Below, in pieces: positions 1 through 10,000 of a stretch of 42,233 nt of DNA. The notes under the pieces were generated by a model. It was given only the letters and a program-made list of their open reading frames with translations. It was not told the DNA's origin and did no database searches. The stretch comes from Haplomitrium mnioides (taxonomy: Eukaryota > Marchantiophyta > Haplomitriopsida > Calobryales): positions 1 through 42,233 of the forward strand of contig JBNGIS010030633.1 in NCBI GenBank assembly GCA_049999725.1, read 5' to 3'. The translations under genes and the position numbers were made by a program. The first letter of the stretch is position 1. Every line of letters starts with the position of its first letter.

Positions 1-147
1 TGTTTCCTCGGTTGTAGAAGTGTGAACCCTATGCGCACATAGACTTTGATTGGCAAGTGAAACATACAATGTACAAAATTTTTTATACCAAACCTAAAAC
101 CTAGCTTCTTCTCAGTCTTTCTTTAAGAATGTTGTGCTTGTGAGTTT

Positions 148-400
148 GGATTCCTATGCGCGCATAGACTTTGGGGTGGAGTGTTCAGATGGTGAGTCCG
201 GATTCCTAGGCACGCATAGAATTTTGGGCGGAGTGTTCAGTTGGTGAGTTTGGATTCCTATGCGCGCATGGACTTTGGGGTGGAGTGTTCACCTGTTGAG
301 CTTGGATTCCTTAGCGCGCCTAGTCTTTGGAGTGGAGTGTTCACATGTTGAGCTTGGATTCCTATGTGCGCATGGACATTGGGTCGGAAGTCCACGCCTT
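148..400. repeat. Tandem repeat, 52-bp period, five copies
   Basis: The heptamer GGATTCC recurs at 148, 200, 252, 304 and 356, exactly 52 bp apart. Each unit continues with a dyad-symmetric core, CTATGCGCGCATAG in the first copy, then a TTTGGGGTGGAGTGTTCA-like tail. The first core is a perfect 14-bp palindrome and later copies carry one to four changes. A period of 52 is not a multiple of three, so coding repeats are unlikely. A related single core lies at about 29-42. Confidence 0.9.
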
Positions 401-1104
401 CCAAAAGATCTACTTCTCCTGCATAACCCTTAAGCTTTTTCATACAAAGACAACCGCTTACAACTTTGCTTGTACATAGGTCCTAGACTCTTTCGTAGAT
501 GTTGAGACCTTTGTTTGCTTGAATCAAGTCTAAAACTTGAACACGTTTCTTGTTTACAATCTTAATGCAATCTCTNNNNNNNNNNNNNNNNNNNNNNNNN
601 NNNNNNNNNNNNNNNNNNNNNNNNNNNNNNNNNNNNNNNNNNNNNNNNNNNNNNNNNNNNNNNNNNNNNNNNNNNAATTGAACCTCCTAAATCGATGCAA
701 TGTTTCTTTTTGTTTGTTTTTTGTTTACCATTACAAACTCATTCCCTTGACTTCTAGTCCCCTTAGGCTTTTTCTTTGTGTTTTGTAATATTTTTTCAAT
801 AAAAAAGTTTGAAAGAGCACCATGTGTATGTGCACCTCAAGTTTGTGCAATCAAACATATTTCAAAATAGTTTCTCGTGACGTGTATTTAAACTTTTGGG
901 CTTACAATTGTAATCAATGATAAATATAATTTTTTGATGAAAACTTACCGTAATTTTTATGATTTTAAACAAATTCGAGTTTTCCAATGTTTTCGTAAAA
1001 ACTAGTAATATTGATTGATTTTGCATAACGAAATTGACTTTCGCTCTATTATGGTTGCTGAAATGGCCAAAAAAAAACTCAAAAAACTCATGTACTTTTT
1101 GTTT
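401..1104. other. AT-rich stretch with no gene seen
   Basis: No coding similarity is visible on either strand. The first 140 bases continue decayed sequence related to the dyad-core repeats upstream. The rest is AT-rich and broken by an assembly gap. Confidence 0.6.
576..675. other. Assembly gap (100 N)
   Basis: Exactly 100 N. The round length suggests a placeholder, so the true size is unknown. Confidence 0.99.
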
Positions 1105-1217
1105 TTAAAAATTAACCTCGTTTTTTATGTTTTTTGATATGAAAAATCACAATTTTTCCAAAAAAAACAAAGTCTCTGTTCTGAGTAGCATGTTCCTGGT
1201 TCAAAGTAGCGGTTGTT
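1105..1217 (-). mobile_element. End of a TIR element
   Basis: This stretch is an inverted copy of 42119-42233 with scattered differences. The outer boundary reads GTTCAAAGTAGCGGTTGTT, which matches in inverted form the left end at 42118 and resembles the ends of the small element at 1656-1929. The body extends leftward and no matching left end is visible before the N gap. Superfamily not identified. Confidence 0.6.
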
Positions 1218-1655
1218 CATAGTAACATTACATCGAATAGAAGAGGGTAGATGAGGTTCCTTTCTATAGAGTAGAAAATAAGGTAACAAAGATGGCAATG
1301 CAGCTTGCTTACTGAATTTATAACCCATCGCAAGCCACTATAATTGGAGATCCCAATCCCCATAGTGACCAACATGCAAGCTATACTTACAAAATGCTCT
1401 TTTAATCGTTTGAACCACTCGCTTCACTAATCCATCTACCTTAGGATAATCTCTAGAAGTAGTATAATGAGAGCTTTCTCACAAAAAACTTCAAGCTCAC
1501 CTTGAAATTCAGTATCTTGATCCATCAACACTTCAATAAATGCTACAAAATAATTGAAAGTTCATTCCAAGAATGTGACAACCACTTCTCCACTAGTATT
1601 TTCTAGCAATACTACCAACTCAATCCACTTTGAGAGATGCTCCACCATCACTAAT
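1218..1655 (-). pseudogene. Ty3/gypsy integrase fragment
   Basis: Read on the minus strand from about 1655, the translation contains a VMVEHLSKWIELV-like stretch, then DQDTEFQGE. It ends with MGYKFSKQAALPSLLPYFLL. Similar strings occur in integrase cores of a plant Ty3/gypsy-like group, where they cover the first catalytic region, the second catalytic aspartate and the conserved GYR-S-Q-S-SPY-L segment. Stops and frameshifts occur throughout. Only about 145 codons remain, with no reverse transcriptase next to them. The fragment lies directly between two TIR-element ends (1217 and 1656). It differs from the chromovirus integrases elsewhere in the window, so it is an older, separate insertion. 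Subfamily uncertain. Confidence 0.65.
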
Positions 1656-1929
1656 AACAATTGCTACTTTGAACTAAGAATTGCTACTGAGTTTCTGTTT
1701 GATTTCACGTTCAAGAATTGTTAAAATGCTTATAAGAAATTTTATTTTTAATACATTGTGTACTCAAAGTGGGCAATTTTGATATATGAAATTACATTTT
1801 GTTTTTGCAAAAAAATATTACTAGCATCAAATTCATGATTTTGGATGCTAAAATTTTGAAATTGGTTTTTGCAAACCCCAAATGAAACATGAACCCAGTA
1901 GCAGTTCCTGGTTCAAAGTAGCAATTATT
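1656..1929. mobile_element. Small TIR element (MITE-like), about 274 bp
   Basis: The left end, with GCTACTTTGAAC at 1663, is mirrored by GTTCAAAGTAGC ending at 1922. The similarity extends inward about 35 bp on each side. The interior is AT-rich with no transposase. Short non-coding body plus inverted termini fit a miniature inverted-repeat element. A target duplication cannot be fixed because the flanking AATT is itself symmetric. Confidence 0.65.
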
Positions 1930-2038
1930 ATTTTTTTTTTTTGGAACTTTTGTTGGCTCCGCTTCCTTCCTTTTTCTACAACCAATGATCCACTTATCAC
2001 TGCCACAAAAATATTGTTGTGTTGAGGTTAAGCACACA

Positions 2039-2043
2039 CTATG
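2039..2043. repeat. Left target-site duplication of Gypsy-1 (CTATG)
   Basis: CTATG here and at 16576-16580 exactly flank the two LTR ends of Gypsy-1. Confidence 0.9.
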
Positions 2044-2442
2044 TGTAAGTACAAGCATGATGTTGCGTTATTTATAAGAAAATAGAGAGGAGTGAATTAA
2101 GTAGTAGAGGGTCACTTTTAAGGTTGAATTGAGATAAGATTACTTGCATTCAAATCTACTTTTAGAGTTTTTAGGGTTGAAACTAGAAGTGACTTCTAAG
2201 TGATCAATTTTAGAGTTGAAATTGGAAGTGACTTAGAAGTGAAGAAAGAGGGATGACACCTTCTTCTCTTGTATAAATAGAATGGCTTCATAGCCCCACT
2301 CCTCATTCTGGAGTTCTCTCAATTCGGTTGGCTCTTTGGTTGCTTGGCTTTTACTTGCTTATTAGCCTTTAGTTGCATAATTCTATTAGAGTTATCTTAG
2401 AGTTGCTACTTACTTGGAAGTTGGTCTTTAAGCTCTCTTACA
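2044..2442 (+). repeat. 5' LTR of Gypsy-1
   Basis: Starts TGTAAGTACAAGC and ends CTCTCTTACA, 399 bp. It matches the 3' LTR at 16175-16575 along its length and, in inverted form, the LTRs of Gypsy-2, so the two elements are one family. Confidence 0.92.
2272..2279 (+). promoter_or_regulatory. Probable LTR TATA box
   Basis: TATAAATA in the middle of the 5' LTR, in the context TTGTATAAATAGAATGG. The 3' LTR keeps TTGTATAAATAAAAAGG at the same place, and the left Gypsy-2 LTR has its inverse. Confidence 0.55.
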
Positions 2443-2458
2443 TTTGTATCAAAGGCAC
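2443..2458 (+). promoter_or_regulatory. Degenerate primer-binding site of Gypsy-1
   Basis: TTTGTATCAAAGGCAC directly follows the LTR. It resembles the plant initiator-methionine-tRNA primer site TGGTATCAGAGC with substitutions. Confidence 0.6.
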
Positions 2459-2474
2459 ATTTCTTTTCGGTAAA

Positions 2475-3345
2475 ATGGAGAATCAAGAAGCAAGGATTCA
2501 AGCGATGCAACAACAAATTGAACATCTTTCTTGCCTTTTAGAAGTTCAAATAGAAATTGGAAAAAATAGCACATTGTCAAGAAGAAGAAAGTTGTGTGGG
2601 GTTTCCCAAAAGAAAGACAGTTCTTGGCGAATCTGAGAATTTTTTATTTGATTGCAAGCAATATTTTGAGGCAACAAACATAAGACACGATGGTCAAAGA
2701 GTTTTATTTGTTGCAAGTCAATTAGAAGTAGTGGTAAAAACTAAGTAGAGATATTAAATTGAGCAAGCTCAATGTAGATTTGTTGCTCCAATTACTTCTT
2801 GGCAAAAGTTCAAAGAAGCAATGAATTTAAGATTTAGGGTTCTAAATGCTCTAAAGAATGCAAGACATCAATTTGAAAAATTGAATCAACTTATACGATG
2901 AGGAGCTATATCACGCAATTTCATAGTATCATTGTGAAAATTCCTAATATGGGTAAAAGAGAAGCTTTAGATCATTTTGTTTAAAGATTGAAGCCTTGCA
3001 CTAGAATGGAAGTGACAATGAGAGAGCCCTTTCAAATAGAAGCAGAAATGCGCATGGACAAATGATGCAACTCACTGTAAGCGACTACCAAAGCTAGGCC
3101 ATGTCCTCAACAAGCTTTACCAACTGTTTATGTACTATCAAATGAGGTTATATTTATGGAGATTGATGCGGCGCAAAGAGTGGCACTTAACTATGTAGAC
3201 CATGAGCGCCTACGTCAAAGTGGAGGATATCGACAACTCAGCCATATGATTGCAAATTGCCCATGGAAACAAGGTCGACCACACGCTATGGTTCAAGCAG
3301 CATTTGTTCAAGAAGAAAACCAAAGAAACAATAGACCTTAGTAAA
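2475..3345 (+). pseudogene. Gypsy-1 gag
   Basis: Begins at ATG 2475 with MENQEARIQAMQQQIEHL, a helical start shared with the Gypsy-2 gag (MENQEVVIQVMEQWIEHL). Across three frames there follow ATNIRHDGQRVLFVASQLE, WQKFKEAMNLRF, QFHSIIVKIPNMGKREALD and LKPCTRMEVTMREP, the usual gypsy capsid landmarks. The nucleocapsid end near 3230-3310 keeps only traces of a zinc knuckle (IANCPWK). At least three stops and several frameshifts are present. In an active element this protein would form the cytoplasmic particle that packages RNA. Confidence 0.8.
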
Positions 3346-3399
3346 AATAGTTGAGTAATTTACTGTGAGCTTGATTAATTTCAATGGAATTAAAAGCTC

Positions 3400-3720
3400 G
3401 ACAAGAATTTGAAGCATCTTGTTTCATCTAGATGGTATGGTTGATAAGCATTTGTGTAGAATGTTGGTAGACTATAGAAGCTTTGAAAATTTCATGTCAT
3501 TATGTTTTGCAAAGAAAATCAAAGCTAAAACTTTGCTTATCAAAAGAAGTTTTTCGACTATGGCCAACGGCTAAAAACATGAAGTTCCACTCGAACAAGC
3601 CATTTTTTCTAAGGATTGGCAAAGAGTACAAAGAATCTATGGACTTTCCTATTGCATCTGTATAACATGATTTATTATGGGCTTGCTTTGGCTTGAAGAT
3701 TGATCTGTTCAACTTGATTA
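3400..3720 (+). pseudogene. Gypsy-1 aspartic protease
   Basis: The frame reads LDGMVDKHLCRMLVDYRSFENFMSL and continues with IKRSFSTMANG. In this family the active site is Asp-Ser-Gly. Here it is Asp-Tyr-Arg (3470-3478), so the enzyme would be dead. Gypsy-2 keeps Asp-Ser-Gly in the homologous peptide. Stops follow in all continuations. The domain would normally cut the Gag-Pol precursor. Confidence 0.75.
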
Positions 3721-4848
3721 AACAAAAGAAACAAATTCAAGTTACTTTACACAGAAAGAAATTTGTTTTGGGGCGTTCGACACTATTTGTGAAGAGGTTA
3801 AAATCAATTCAACATACTGCTTTGATGGAGAAAGAGTTTCATGTCTTTGTTTTATGGATCAAGCCTATCATGGACTTGAATAAGAAGGGAGGGAAATTTG
3901 TACCAACCTCAATGATTGATGATATTTTCAAGGAGTTTTCATATGTGTTTCCAAACGACTTGCCAAAAGGGTTACCAAATGACCGAGGAATAACCTTTGT
4001 ATTTGATTTGATACTAGAGAGTGCTCCTTATAGTTGACCTATATACAAGTCATCGCATCAAGAGTTGGAAGACCTCAATGGATCTTCTTGATAAGAATTT
4101 CAATATAGTACTTTGCCTTAATGAGCAATGGTAATCTTTATACCAAAGATGGTGGATTTTATCCTTGTATATACTATCGTGGTTTGAACAATCAAACAAT
4201 AAAGAATGCTTTTTCTTTACCACGTATTGATGATTTGTTGGATCAATTGAGTTGTGCACAATTTTTTTCCAAGTTGGATCTTTGAAGTGGATAATGGAAA
4301 ATTCCTATCAAGTTAAGTGATGTGCCAAAGACAACTTATTGCACAAGGTATGGGCATTTTGAATGGAAGGTCCTTACATTTAGTCTCACTAATGCTCAGA
4401 CAATATTTATGGATCAAATGCATCAAATGTTTTATGGGTTGTTGGATAAGTTAGTTTTGGTATTCTTAAATCATATTCTCATTTTTAGAAAAATTGAAGC
4501 TGAGCATTGTGATCATCTGAAAGATGTATTGCAAATTTTGTATAATTGGAAATTTTATTGCAAGAGATCCAAGTGCAAATTTTGGAAGCAAAAGGCTACA
4601 TGCCTATGGCACAAGGTGTATGCGGATGGTATCAAGATGGAAGAAGAAAAAATTAATGCTATCACAAAGTGACCAACACCAAAGGAAGCAAAGAGCATTA
4701 GAGCCTTCAATGGATTGGCAAGCTTCCATCGATAATTCATCTATTTTTATATAAATATTGTTGCACCATTTATAAGTCTGCTAAGCAAAAAGGTCAAGTT
4801 TCCAAGGACAGCTAAAGAGCAAGTATCATTTCAACAACTCAAGGATGC
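3693..4848 (+). pseudogene. Gypsy-1 reverse transcriptase and linker
   Basis: The linker (3820-4035) has the [21 protein letters not shown] peptide typical of the protease-RT spacer. The polymerase follows in shifting frames: [26 protein letters not shown], then TTYCTRYGHFEWKVLTFSLT, MHQMFYGLLDK and DHLKDVLQ. The catalytic F-L-D-D box is replaced by F-L-N-H (4463-4474). Normal function is copying the element RNA into DNA in the particle. The frame is cut at 4848, where Gypsy-2 inserted, and resumes at 14219. Confidence 0.85.
4844..4848. repeat. Left target-site duplication of Gypsy-2 (GATGC)
   Basis: GATGC here pairs with AATGC at 14214-14218, one mismatch. Both lie at the point where the Gypsy-1 reading resumes across the insertion. 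Confidence 0.8.
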
Positions 4849-5220
4849 AGTAAAAGAACTCAAGGACCAAATCCAAATGAGTAAGAACTCATAATAAACT
4901 TTAATAGAGTTCTTCAACCAAAAGCAACTCAAGGTCCAAGTTAAGACCAAGAGTACAAGCAAATGCCAAGCAACCAAAGAACCCAAGTAATTTGAGAAGA
5001 ACTCCAAAATGATGAGTGAGGCTAAGAAGCCCTTCTATTTATACAAGAGAAGATGGTGTCATCCCTCTTTTTTCACTTACAAGTCACTTATAATTTCAAC
5101 CCTAAAAGTGACTTCAAAGGCAACTAATCCTATCTCAACCCTAAAAGTGACTCTATACCACTTCCTTCACTCCTCTCTAATTTTTTATAAATAACACAAC
5201 CTTATACTTGTACTATTACA
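4849..5220 (-). repeat. 3' LTR of Gypsy-2
   Basis: On the minus strand it starts TGTAATAGTACAAG at 5220, as the Gypsy-1 3' LTR does, and ends near 4849 where terminal CA has become CT. It keeps the inverse of the TATA region (TATTTATACAAGAG near 5036-5049). Confidence 0.88.
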
Positions 5221-5233
5221 TAATCCTCGTCGT

Positions 5234-6504
5234 CTAATCAATAACATCCTCGTCATTGCCGCAACTTTCAAATATTTGAATAGCCTCTTCAGCGTTCTTA
5301 AGATTTGAAGAAGGTTCCCAAATAGCATCATGAAATGTATAGCCTTTCCACAGAACCTTGTATTGAACTTGTGGATGTTGCCATCATTTGAGAACTAGTT
5401 TACCAAAAATGCGGTCCACATCAAATTCTTCATGATCATCAAGAACAATTGCCAGAGGCGGAATTTGTACACGATTTGGAAAAGTAGAAGGACTACAAAC
5501 AAAAGGTTTAAGTTTGAAGACATGGAATGCAAGATGAATCTTCATATGGAGAGGAAGAACAAGTTTGTACGCAACGTAAGAAATAACTTGAGAATTTGAG
5601 AAAGGACCAATCCAAGATGGAGATAACTTATGGACTTGAGTGTCTGAAGAAAAAAGAAGATCATGAGTAGAAAGCATAACTTTGTCACCTAAAACACAAG
5701 AGAAATCATGACGATATTTATCATCATATTTTTTGTCGATTTTGAGTAATAAGTAGATGGTTTTGTGCATCTTGCAAAGAGGAAGATAAATGAGACAAAA
5801 AGGTTGAAAGAATTGGAACATTGGAAGAAGAAGGAGAAAGAAAACCATTGGGAACAATAGAATTTTGATTTGAATTGAGAAAGAAAGGAGAAAGTCCAAT
5901 ACTTACTTGTTTGCAAAATCCACAGCCGGTAAGAAACGATTCCAATTTGTGTGATGAACGTTGATGAACGCTCAAAGCATATCATCCACAATACAATTTG
6001 AATGTTCAGTTTGCATATCTATTTGAAGATGATAAACCGTAGGCATAGATAGTTTGGTGCCCAAAAGTGTAAACAACTCTAGCCAAAACTTCCCAGTGAA
6101 TCGTGGATCTCTATCAGATATCAATACATTTGGCATTCCATGACAACAAAAAATTATATCAAAGTAAATATTTGCCAATTGTGGAGCGTCCACCGTATCC
6201 ATTGTCGGTACTAGATGAATCTGTTTGCTTAGCTTATCGACAAACACCACAATTGCCATAAACCCACGAGGCGTGGTTGGAATCAAAGTGACAAGATCTA
6301 AACTTACATGTTCCCAACAAGTAGTAGGAATTGGTAATGATTGAAGAAGGTCGGTTAGTTTTTTATTTGAAGCCTTGTTTTGTTAACAACTCTCACAAGA
6401 ACAAACAAAGCTACAAACATCTCAAAACTAGTTTAGCCACCACCAAGTGTGTTGAAGAAACTCCATAGTCTTGTCTACCCCAAGATGCCCAAAGATTGGA
6501 ATGT
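5234..6504 (-). pseudogene. Gypsy-2 integrase and chromodomain
   Basis: From 6504 downward the minus strand gives HDIPIFGHLGV, the zinc-binding entry of integrase. Then come EHVSLDLV (first Asp), FMAIVVFVDKLSKQIHLVPT, LISDRDPRFTGKFW (second Asp) and QTEHSNCIVDDML with the Glu. The C-terminal part reads LSPSWIGPFSNSQVISYVAY, HMKIHLAFHVFKLKPF and DDHEEFDVDRIFGK. The chromodomain follows: VQYKVLWKGYTFHDAIWEP, then NLKNAEEAIQIFESCGN, with a stop at 5234-5236. One in-frame stop precedes the chromodomain and frameshifts occur near 5690-5970. The active protein would insert cDNA and the chromodomain would bind modified histone tails. The H2C2 end is split by the insertion at 6510. Confidence 0.9.
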
Positions 6505-6509
6505 CATGC
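6505..6509. repeat. Left target-site duplication of the long solo LTR (CATGC)
   Basis: CATGC is repeated exactly at 11068-11072. Removing the insert and one copy restores the integrase reading, as seen in the uninterrupted homologous site of Gypsy-1 near 14868-14884. Confidence 0.93.
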
Positions 6510-6591
6510 TGTTGGGACTTAGGGTTTAGGGTCCCCAGCAACGGCGCCACTGTTGGGACTTAGGGTTTAGGGTCCCCGGCAACGGCGCCAC
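6510..6591 (-). repeat. Two tandem 41-bp units with primer-binding-site-like motif
   Basis: Units 6510-6550 and 6551-6591 differ at one base (CCCCAGC versus CCCCGGC). Each begins TGTTGGGACTTAGGG and ends ACGGCGCCAC. On the minus strand each holds TGGCGCCGTTGC and ends in CAACA, a proper LTR terminus. Confidence 0.92.
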
Positions 6592-7016
6592 TGTTAGGTC
6601 TGATTGGGAGCACCAGCGGGATATAGGGGGGAACCCCGCTGGGCTCAGGTATTTGGTGTGGTTGTTGGATGTTGTTGTCATTGTGGTATGTAGTATAGTG
6701 ATGAGGACCTAACTTCTGTTTCTCAGGGTTTCAGTATCCACTCTACACTCTCAAGGTCCTCCTGTGGGGCGGACTACCTAAGGATACTCTCGACCGTGGT
6801 GGGATGAGAGTCCACCAGAGTCTAGAGTGCCATGAAGGGGCTTTTCTTTTCCCTCAGGGCGGAGGAGGTCCTGCAAACAACTGGTGGCGTGCGGGTTGGT
6901 CTTTTGGCTCAGGGACTGTAACCCATAACAGAATTGAAATAAAGCACAAGCGTCTAATTTTGTTATGTGTTATAGCTTGGATGACATATCCACCACCTTC
7001 ATGCAGAAACTCCTAG

Positions 7017-10000
7017 ACATTCACATACCCTGAAATAGCACTTTACTCAATGGAAAACTCCACGACACCAATACAAACAAACTTCCAGTCTTAACCCCAC
7101 TTTGGGTTCTAATGTACTCCAGCATGCACTCCCATGGCTATAACAACCCTTCCTAAACTCTAATGAGTGATCTAGCACCAAAATAACTACCCATCCACGG
7201 GACTATTCTAAACACCTCTCAACTTACCCCCAACACTTGAACTGAACATAATAGAACGAAACATAAACTCTTCACTCACATACAACACACAACACACAAC
7301 ACATAAATTTTATTTTATTTTTTTGTTCACTTTGTTCTTTACCTTAGCTACCAGCCACATGAACCAAACCTCGGGATGAAATCTTCGAGTTGGTAAATTA
7401 GTTTGCACTAGGAAGAGCCCTTCTTGAAATGTAATTGCCAATTCTACCCTTCTTCCCTCCAACCTTGTAGCTATAACGCTCAGGCCTCTATTTCCAGACC
7501 AAACTCACTCCTCTCCTACTACCTTCCTCCTATAACAGGCTTCAATTAACCCTTCAGCAACTGTCAAGTTTCTGGTCTCCTTTTTTTTTTTTTCTCTACT
7601 CTCTTTCCCTTCAACAATCATCCATATCAACTTTCTACCTTCTCATTCTTCTATGCTCAACCATTTTCAATCAACAAGGTCTCTTCCTTAAACCAACCAT
7701 CTAACTCACTTTATCCAGACTTCCATCTTCCTTCACCAATCAGTTTCTATTCACTTCAACACTCATGATGTCTCCCCTACTACTTAATTTATAGTTTCTC
7801 CACTAAGTCCCTCTCATGAACTTCTTGCATCACCAATTCTTCATATTACCTAGTTTTCACAACCATTCCATCAAACAATTCCTGAAGGTTCTCTTGTCTT
7901 CAGTCTACACACATTATCACCACACTTCTCTCCCCAACTCATCCTCATTTACACTTTGTGCCTGAACACCCATACACCTACCACCACCACTCCCAAGCAT
8001 CATCCAACTCACTCCATGCTCTATCCCCACTGCTTTCCATCTTCAAAAAATTCCATCTTCAGAAAATTCTTATGACCGCTTCAGAAGTACCACAACCACT
8101 TCTGCATTCTCAAAAGGAGAGATCAGATTGCAGCCAAGAGACATTTACCACCTGTGATTTCCAACCAAACAACCCTTTTACCTTCCAAGGATTTTATTTT
8201 ATTTTATTTTATTTTGTTGGCACTCCATTCTGCCCAGGGCCCAAGGATTATCCTTCCTCTAGTCTTTGGTAAGACCTCCCAAATCTGTTCTGCTACTCCA
8301 AGTCAGCTGCTGCCTACTTCCTATTTTGTATCCATCAACCACTACCATCTTCAAAATTTTTGTACCAACTCTTCCAGAAATAGACCTTCTCAAGCAGCCC
8401 TGTAAGATTCCAGCCCAAGGAACCCGGACACTTAACCCCCTCATATGTATATATATATATGTCCCTTTTTTTTTCTTTTCTTTTTCAGAACATCACTTTA
8501 GAATTCAAAGATCTTTCGAAACTATGTTCTGTTCAAAACCGTCAGATTTTTTTCCTACTGCCTATCAGAGTTGCCACCCCACACAAACAATATTTCCACT
8601 TTGATTTGGGCAAGGTTTCAGTATTTTAAAAGCAGCATCACCTCCAGCTCCCTCCTCAATAAATGCCAATGCAGGGAAATCGTATTTGAAGGAGGTCTTC
8701 GTCCAATAGCTCCTACATATCAGCAGCACCTTGGTGTACTTATTAATTCAGTGCATCCATACATAATCTCTATAGAAAAAACACAATTTTTGTATTCATT
8801 CTAGCTTACTGCACTAGGCTCCAGAACAGAGCCTCCCAAGACCAGAACTCTTCCACATTAGATTGCCTTGAATCTGTTTGGATAACCGCTACATGTGCTG
8901 CTCTTTGTTCAGGTCGACTTGGACACAAATGTCAAGGCCCTGGTGCACTATTCAGAATTTGAATAATCAGATTGGGCATTGATCGTCCATGATTGATTGG
9001 AGAAAACATTCCCCTGAAATCAACTCCAACGTTGTTATGTTCTGGAGCCTTCCTCGAATGTTGACAATTTTCTTCTCATCCCACCTCTTCACCTGGTTCC
9101 ATTCTCAGCATTAGTCTTCATGACCAGACCTCTTCACTTGCAGATTGGTTCTCCCACTGAACGATGATGTCTCTTAAACCCAAACCATAGTCACTGTATG
9201 CCATGTATACTCTGATGAACAGAATGGTCACCCACGACCTCTCTGAATTTCCCCATGGGTATATTTGAGAGACCCCTCAACTCCATCCTCCTCACCTAGA
9301 AAACGCTTTGTTTCTCTCTCTTAATCCAGCGACTATCCTTCTCAAAACGTGATTTTCAGCTTTGTCTTGGTTTGCCCAGAAGTCCCTACGAGGAGGGCTA
9401 CTTGACCTGCTTACCTGAACTTAAATGACCTACCACAGAAACTCCATTGTGACAGCCTTCCCTACATCGACTCATCTGGATGAAATCCAGCAATGGCATA
9501 GAACTTCACACTTTTCCCTTCTCTCCGAAACTACAGCTTGAGTATTTCATGTTTCTTCCCACATTCTGCCTCAATGAAGGTCTCTGCTGGTCCCCTCAAA
9601 AAATCTGCAGCTGCGATTATAGTATCGATATTTGATTTGACCAGAACTCTGCCACTGCAACAAAAGACTCCCCTCCTACCAGCGACTCTGTATTTGTTTT
9701 GTTATTGTCTTTGGTAGAGTGTGGCTAGGGCCCCACAACCAACCTCCAGCCTACTATTTTGACTACAACCAAAGCCTTGGCTCCAATGTTGTCCAGAAAA
9801 ATTGCTGAGCCTCTCAAAATTTGCATCGATGAACTCCTAGGCTACCTTCCCACATCTGCTATGAAGTATTCACTGCATTTGACTCCCGAACCCTTTGTAA
9901 TAGCCCTACACCCCCTGCAACATTTCAACACCAACAAGACACCCCCTCTGCAAAAGGACTTCGTCAATCCGTTTCTTGGCGTGTTGCTCACTTCTTCACG

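Noticed and set aside
148-400. CRISPR array
   Set aside because: Units are contiguous 52-bp repeats without unique spacers, in eukaryotic repeat DNA.
6510-6591. Plant-type telomere motif (TTAGGGTTTAGGG) in both 41-bp units
   Set aside because: Fewer than two telomere units per copy and embedded in a primer-site repeat; not an interstitial telomere array.
8447-8460. AT dinucleotide run as a promoter
   Set aside because: Simple microsatellite with no supporting transcript structure nearby.
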